A stretch of DNA of 64,000 bases, taken from an uncultured Oscillospiraceae bacterium. GTDB lineage: Bacteria > Bacillota > Clostridia > Oscillospirales > Acutalibacteraceae. The position numbers were made by a program, and so were the translations under genes. How positions within the stretch are numbered: the first letter of the stretch is position 1; each line of letters starts with the position of its first letter. The notes beneath the pieces are model-generated. The model worked only from the letters and a program-made list of their open reading frames with translations. It searched no databases and was not told the DNA's origin. Of the stretch, positions 60,540 to 64,000 are shown piece by piece. The stretch covers positions 1-64,000 of the forward strand of contig CAJJLZ010000003.1 of NCBI GenBank assembly GCA_905192745.1, read 5' to 3'.

Positions 60540-61295
60540 ATGGCCGTTTTTGAAGGCACGATTTATTCCGAATCGCTGGGAATGATGACCTCGCTTTCGG
60601 TCAGTCTGCCGCTCGGCAAGGCCGGCGGACCGGAGGGGGAGATGCCGGTGCTGTATCTCCTGCATGGGCTGTCGGAAAACCATTCGGCCTGGCTCCGCCG
60701 TTCGCGGGCGGATTATTACGCCGAGCAGGCGGGGATCGCCCTCGTCATGCCGGAGGTACAGCGCAGTTTTTACTGCGATATGGCCTGCGGGCTGGATTAT
60801 TATACCTATGTGGCGGAGGAGCTTCCCGTCCTTTGCCGACAGATGTTCCGTCTGTCCGACCGGCGGGAGGATACCTTCGTGGCCGGGCTGTCCATGGGCG
60901 GCTACGGCGCGCTGAAGCTGGCGCTCCGCCGTCCCGGCCGTTTCGCCGCGGCCGGGAGCTTTTCCGGCGCGACGGACGTCCGCGCCCGGCTGGCGGCCTC
61001 CGCCAATGGGATGGCCGAAAAGGAGATTGCGTCCATCTGCGGCGGCTGTCTCGCCCCGGAGGACGATCTCTTCCCTCTCGCCGAACAGGCGGTAAAGGGA
61101 GGGCCGATCCCGGCGCTGTATATCAGCTGCGGGGAATCCGATTTTATGATTGAGGACAACCGGCGGTTCCACCGTCATCTGGACGCGCTCGGGATCGGAC
61201 ACACCTATGAAGAATGGCCGGGAACGCATAACTGGGATTTCTGGGATGAAAGCATCCGCCGGGCGCTCGGCTTTTTTGTCCGGCTCCGCGGATAA
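60540..61295 (+). CDS. Alpha/beta-hydrolase esterase (EstA/D-like)
   Basis: A 251-residue esterase of the S-formylglutathione hydrolase/tributyrin esterase group. LYLLHGLSENHSAWLRR (38-54) forms the oxyanion hole, GLSMGGYGA (116-124) holds Ser118, the acid is likely Asp202 in CGESDFMIEDN, and the His is in WPGTHNWDFW (about 231-240). It hydrolyses short-chain esters, possibly acetyl groups on glycans. AAGGAG precedes the ATG. It lies 12 bp after glyA in the same direction and may be co-transcribed. Confidence 0.88.
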   Translation: MAVFEGTIYSESLGMMTSLSVSLPLGKAGGPEGEMPVLYLLHGLSENHSAWLRRSRADYYAEQAGIALVMPEVQRSFYCDMACGLDYYTYVAEELPVLCRQMFRLSDRREDTFVAGLSMGGYGALKLALRRPGRFAAAGSFSGATDVRARLAASANGMAEKEIASICGGCLAPEDDLFPLAEQAVKGGPIPALYISCGESDFMIEDNRRFHRHLDALGIGHTYEEWPGTHNWDFWDESIRRALGFFVRLRG

Positions 61296-61354
61296 CCGTC
61301 CCCGTTCTCTCTTCCAACACGCGCCGCCGCGGGCGGCGGAAAGGAGCAAGCCCT

Positions 61355-62644
61355 ATGGCAGCGCCGCTGGCTGACCGGCTGCGCCCCGAAACGCTGGACG
61401 ACATGGTTGGTCAGCGTCACCTGCTCGCCCCCGGAAAGGCGCTGCGGGGTATCATCGATTCGGGCCGCATCCCCAATCTGATTTTTTATGGGCCCTCCGG
61501 CGTGGGGAAAACCACGCTGGCCCGTATCATTGCGCAAAAGACCGACATACGCCTTCACCGTCTGAACGGAACCACCGCCTCCACGGCAGACATCAAGGCG
61601 GTGGTGGAGGAGCTGGACACCCTCGCCGCGGTGAACGGGGTGCTGTTGTATCTGGACGAGATCCAGTATTTCAACAAAAAGCAGCAGCAGACCCTGCTGG
61701 AACATATCGAGAACGGGAGGATCACGCTGATCGCCTCCACCACGGAAAACCCTTATTTTTATGTCTACAGCGCCATTCTCAGCCGATCCACTGTTTTTGA
61801 ATTCAAGGCGGTGGAGGCCGCGGACATCGAACGGGCGGTGGAGCGGGCCTTCCGGTATCTCGAAACCGAGCAGTCCCTTTCGATTGAAGTGGAACCCGAA
61901 GCGGTAAAGCATATCGCCTCCGCCTGCGGCGGGGACGTGCGGAAAGCGATCAACGCGGTCGAGCTCTGCGTGCTGGCCACCTCTCCGGATGCGGAAGGCG
62001 CGCTCCATGTGACGGCGGATACGGCCGAACAGCTCGCCCAGCGCAGCGCCATGCGGTACGACCGGGAGGGCGACGAGCATTACGACATTGTTTCCGCTTA
62101 TCAGAAATCCATGCGGGGCTCCGATCCGAACGCCGCCATCCATTACCTTGCCCGGCTGCTCAACGCCGGGGATCTCCCCTCGGCCTGCCGGCGGCTGATG
62201 GTCTGCGCGTGCGAGGATGTGGGGCTGGCCTATCCCATGATTATCCCGATCGTCAAAGCGGCGGTGGACGCCGCCATGCAGGTAGGGCTGCCGGAAGCGC
62301 TCCACCCCCTCTCCTGTGCGGTCATCATGGTCTGCAACGCGCCGAAGTCCAACCGGGCGGCGGAAGCGTTCCATGCGGCAATGGCGGACGTGCAGGCCGG
62401 ACGCTCCGGCCCCATTCCCCGCCAGCTTCAGAACAAGCATTACGACGGGGAGGATGCGGAGCGCAAGGGCCAATTCTACCTGTATCCGCACGACTTTCCC
62501 GGCGGCTGGGTTCCCCAGCAATACCTCCCGGATGCAATCAGAGACAAGGTGTATTATGTACCGGGAGACAACAAAAACGAACAGGCCTTCAAGGCCTATT
62601 GGGACGCGGTGAAAGCCAGTAAAAAGGATCGGCAGGGCGGATAA
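61355..62644 (+). CDS. rarA: Replication-associated recombination protein A
   Basis: A 429-residue AAA+ ATPase (RarA/MgsA). Walker A FYGPSGVGKTT (44-54), Walker B LLYLDEIQYFNKKQQQTLL with Asp101/Glu102, the sensor STTENPYFYVYSAILSRS and the C-terminal tetramerisation domain (ARLLNAGDLPSACRRLMVCA with CEDVGLAYP) are present. It acts at stalled replication forks. The Walker B ends DEIQYF, where E. coli has DEVHRF. GGAAAGGAG precedes the ATG, about 60 bp after the esterase. Confidence 0.94.
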   Translation: MAAPLADRLRPETLDDMVGQRHLLAPGKALRGIIDSGRIPNLIFYGPSGVGKTTLARIIAQKTDIRLHRLNGTTASTADIKAVVEELDTLAAVNGVLLYLDEIQYFNKKQQQTLLEHIENGRITLIASTTENPYFYVYSAILSRSTVFEFKAVEAADIERAVERAFRYLETEQSLSIEVEPEAVKHIASACGGDVRKAINAVELCVLATSPDAEGALHVTADTAEQLAQRSAMRYDREGDEHYDIVSAYQKSMRGSDPNAAIHYLARLLNAGDLPSACRRLMVCACEDVGLAYPMIIPIVKAAVDAAMQVGLPEALHPLSCAVIMVCNAPKSNRAAEAFHAAMADVQAGRSGPIPRQLQNKHYDGEDAERKGQFYLYPHDFPGGWVPQQYLPDAIRDKVYYVPGDNKNEQAFKAYWDAVKASKKDRQGG

Positions 62645-62677
62645 CGCCGCGTTCTGCATTATTGAGGAGGAAAGAGG

Positions 62678-64000
62678 ATGACAACGGAACACATTTGTAT
62701 GCTGATCGCCATGGGGCTGTATATGGCGCTGGTTTTGACCATCGGCATCGTGTACGCACGCAAGAGCAAGACGACCGGAGAATTTTATCTGGGCGGCCGC
62801 GGGCTCAGCCCGCTGGTAACGGCCATGAGCGCCGAGGCCTCGGATATGAGCAGCTGGCTGCTGATGGGGCTTCCCGGCCTCGCTTACCTGACCGGCATCG
62901 CGGACGCCGGCTGGACGGCGATCGGTCTGGCGGTCGGCACCTATGTCAACTGGCTGCTGGTAGCCCGCCGTCTGCGCCGGTATACGGTAGTGGCCGGGAA
63001 TTCCATCACGATCCCCGACTTCTTTTCCAATCGCTTCCATGATAAAAACAAGGTGCTGATGAGCATTTCCGCCATCATCATTCTGGTGTTTTTCGTCCCG
63101 TATACTGCTTCCGGCTTTGCCGCCTGCGGACGGCTGTTCCAGAGCATATTCGGCCTGAACTATGAGATCGCCATGCTGATCAGCGCACTGGTCATCGTGC
63201 TGTATACGGCGATCGGCGGCTTTCTGGCGGAAAGCACCACCGATACGATTCAAGGCTTTCTGATGTCCGCCGCGCTGGTGATCGTGCTGGTTTTCGGCGT
63301 GGTATCGGCCGGCGGAGTCGGCGCGGTGGTGGAAAACGCGGAAAGTATGCCCGGCTTTTTAAGTATGATACAGACTCACGCACCGGAAAGCGGGACGGCG
63401 GAACCGTACGGAGCGCTTAAAATCGCCTCCATGCTCGCCTGGGGTCTGGGCTATTTCGGAATGCCTCATGTGCTCCTCCGTTTTATGGCAATCCGCAATC
63501 CCCACGAACTAAAAGTCTCCCGCCGGATCGCCACGATTTGGGTCGTCATTTCTCTGACGGCGGCGGTGGTGATCGGCGTCGTCGGCGCGGCGATGCTGCC
63601 CGGCGTGCTCACCACCAGCGCGGAAGCGGAAACCATCTTTATCAAGATTTCCGAAGCGCTGGGAAGCCATGGGGTGGCAACGGCGCTGATTGCCGGCGTA
63701 ATTCTCGCCGGTATTCTGGCGGCCACCATGTCCACCTCGGATTCGCAGCTTCTGGTGGCGTCCTCCAGTGTATCGCAGAATTTCTTCAAGGGCCTGATCT
63801 GTAAAAAAGCCAGCGACAAAACCGTGATGTGGGTGTCCCGCGGGACGGTTATTGTTATCGCCATCATCAGCGCGATTATTGCCAGCGATCCGGACAGTTC
63901 GATTTTCGATATCGTTTCCTTCGCATGGGCCGGGTTCGGCGCAGCGTTCGGGCCGGTGGTGCTCTTTGCCCTGTTCTGGAAGCGTACGACGCTGTGGGGC
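62678..64000 (+). CDS. putP: Sodium/proline symporter PutP-like, truncated by window edge
   Basis: The first 441 codons of a sodium:solute symporter are open to the window end with no stop. About eleven membrane helices are visible. FYLGGRGLSPLVTAMSAEAS with DMSSWLLMGLPG is the PutP/SSS N-terminal signature; GGFLAESTTDTIQGFLMS, GYFGMPHVLLRFMAIRN and ILAATMSTSDSQLLVASSS are the other family blocks. The sequence resembles proline symporters closely. AGGAGG precedes the ATG at 62678. It follows rarA by 33 bp. Confidence 0.93.
   Translation, partial: MTTEHICMLIAMGLYMALVLTIGIVYARKSKTTGEFYLGGRGLSPLVTAMSAEASDMSSWLLMGLPGLAYLTGIADAGWTAIGLAVGTYVNWLLVARRLRRYTVVAGNSITIPDFFSNRFHDKNKVLMSISAIIILVFFVPYTASGFAACGRLFQSIFGLNYEIAMLISALVIVLYTAIGGFLAESTTDTIQGFLMSAALVIVLVFGVVSAGGVGAVVENAESMPGFLSMIQTHAPESGTAEPYGALKIASMLAWGLGYFGMPHVLLRFMAIRNPHELKVSRRIATIWVVISLTAAVVIGVVGAAMLPGVLTTSAEAETIFIKISEALGSHGVATALIAGVILAGILAATMSTSDSQLLVASSSVSQNFFKGLICKKASDKTVMWVSRGTVIVIAIISAIIASDPDSSIFDIVSFAWAGFGAAFGPVVLFALFWKRTTLWG

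Noticed and set aside
59208..61349. A 713-codon open frame antisense to glyA and the esterase
   Set aside because: It covers two well-supported genes and shows no protein-family motif, only low-complexity Arg/His/Gln sequence.
61205..63253. A 682-codon open frame antisense to rarA and putP
   Set aside because: Same reason: rarA and putP on the other strand have complete catalytic or family motifs.
1..64000. tRNA, rRNA, insertion sequences or prophage genes
   Set aside because: I read both strands for typical tRNA ends, transposase motifs and phage structural proteins and found none that I could support.

Overview
The window looks like the chromosome of an endospore-forming, moderately GC-rich member of the Clostridia (Oscillospirales-like). 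It carries a gerA-type spore germination operon, a T-box in front of ileS, the hprK/murB/rapZ/whiA neighbourhood and a dnaE-pfkA pair, all typical of Firmicutes. Genus and species cannot be named from the sequence alone. TTG and GTG starts with strong Shine-Dalgarno sites are common.

Left part (about 1-27,700, nearly all minus strand): a large surface-polysaccharide region made of two adjacent loci. The right-hand, GC-rich locus has a near-consensus promoter at 26,566-26,594. It runs leftward through glycosyltransferases, a VanZ-like protein, a LicD/TagD pair, a Wzy-like polymerase, a Wzx-like flippase, a DegT aminotransferase and a priming sugar transferase, and ends in a UDP-GlcNAc-type dehydrogenase (copy B) followed by a terminator at 14,015-14,046. 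The left-hand locus has its own PglC-type priming transferase and PglD-type acetyltransferase, an AT-rich block (glycosyltransferases, deacetylase-like protein, second Wzy, second Wzx, acyltransferase), then a second dehydrogenase (copy A) and wbpI/wbpB/wbpD-like genes for a UDP-ManNAc3NAcA-type sugar.

The two dehydrogenase genes are direct repeats 10,927 bp apart. They are identical over 1,153 bp, and the only 8 differences lie near the two ends. They bracket an entire AT-rich export/polymerisation cassette. One crossover between them would excise the cassette and leave degT - priming transferase - dehydrogenase - wbpI - wbpB - wbpD as one continuous set. This is the most interesting feature here: a candidate modular polysaccharide-switching locus.

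Middle part (27,771-43,100): a LUD-domain protein, an Xer-type tyrosine recombinase, then pfkA, dnaE, an SGNH-type lipoprotein, whiA, rapZ, murB, a ROK kinase and hprK (minus strand), a GT4 glycosyltransferase (plus) and a TIM-barrel sugar isomerase-like protein (minus). The yvcK/glmR gene usually found between rapZ and whiA is absent.

Right part (43,134-64,000): gerAA-gerAB-gerAC, a divergent DUF421/DUF4363 pair, T-box plus ileS, a tyrosine phosphatase-like protein, a Cas4-like nuclease/XPD-DinG helicase fusion, two PF06541 membrane proteins flanking a DUF368 (PopT-type) transporter, endonuclease III, a divergent hypoxanthine/uracil-DNA glycosylase-like gene, glyA, an esterase, rarA and a putP-type symporter cut by the window edge. 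I saw no tRNA, rRNA, CRISPR array, insertion sequence or prophage.
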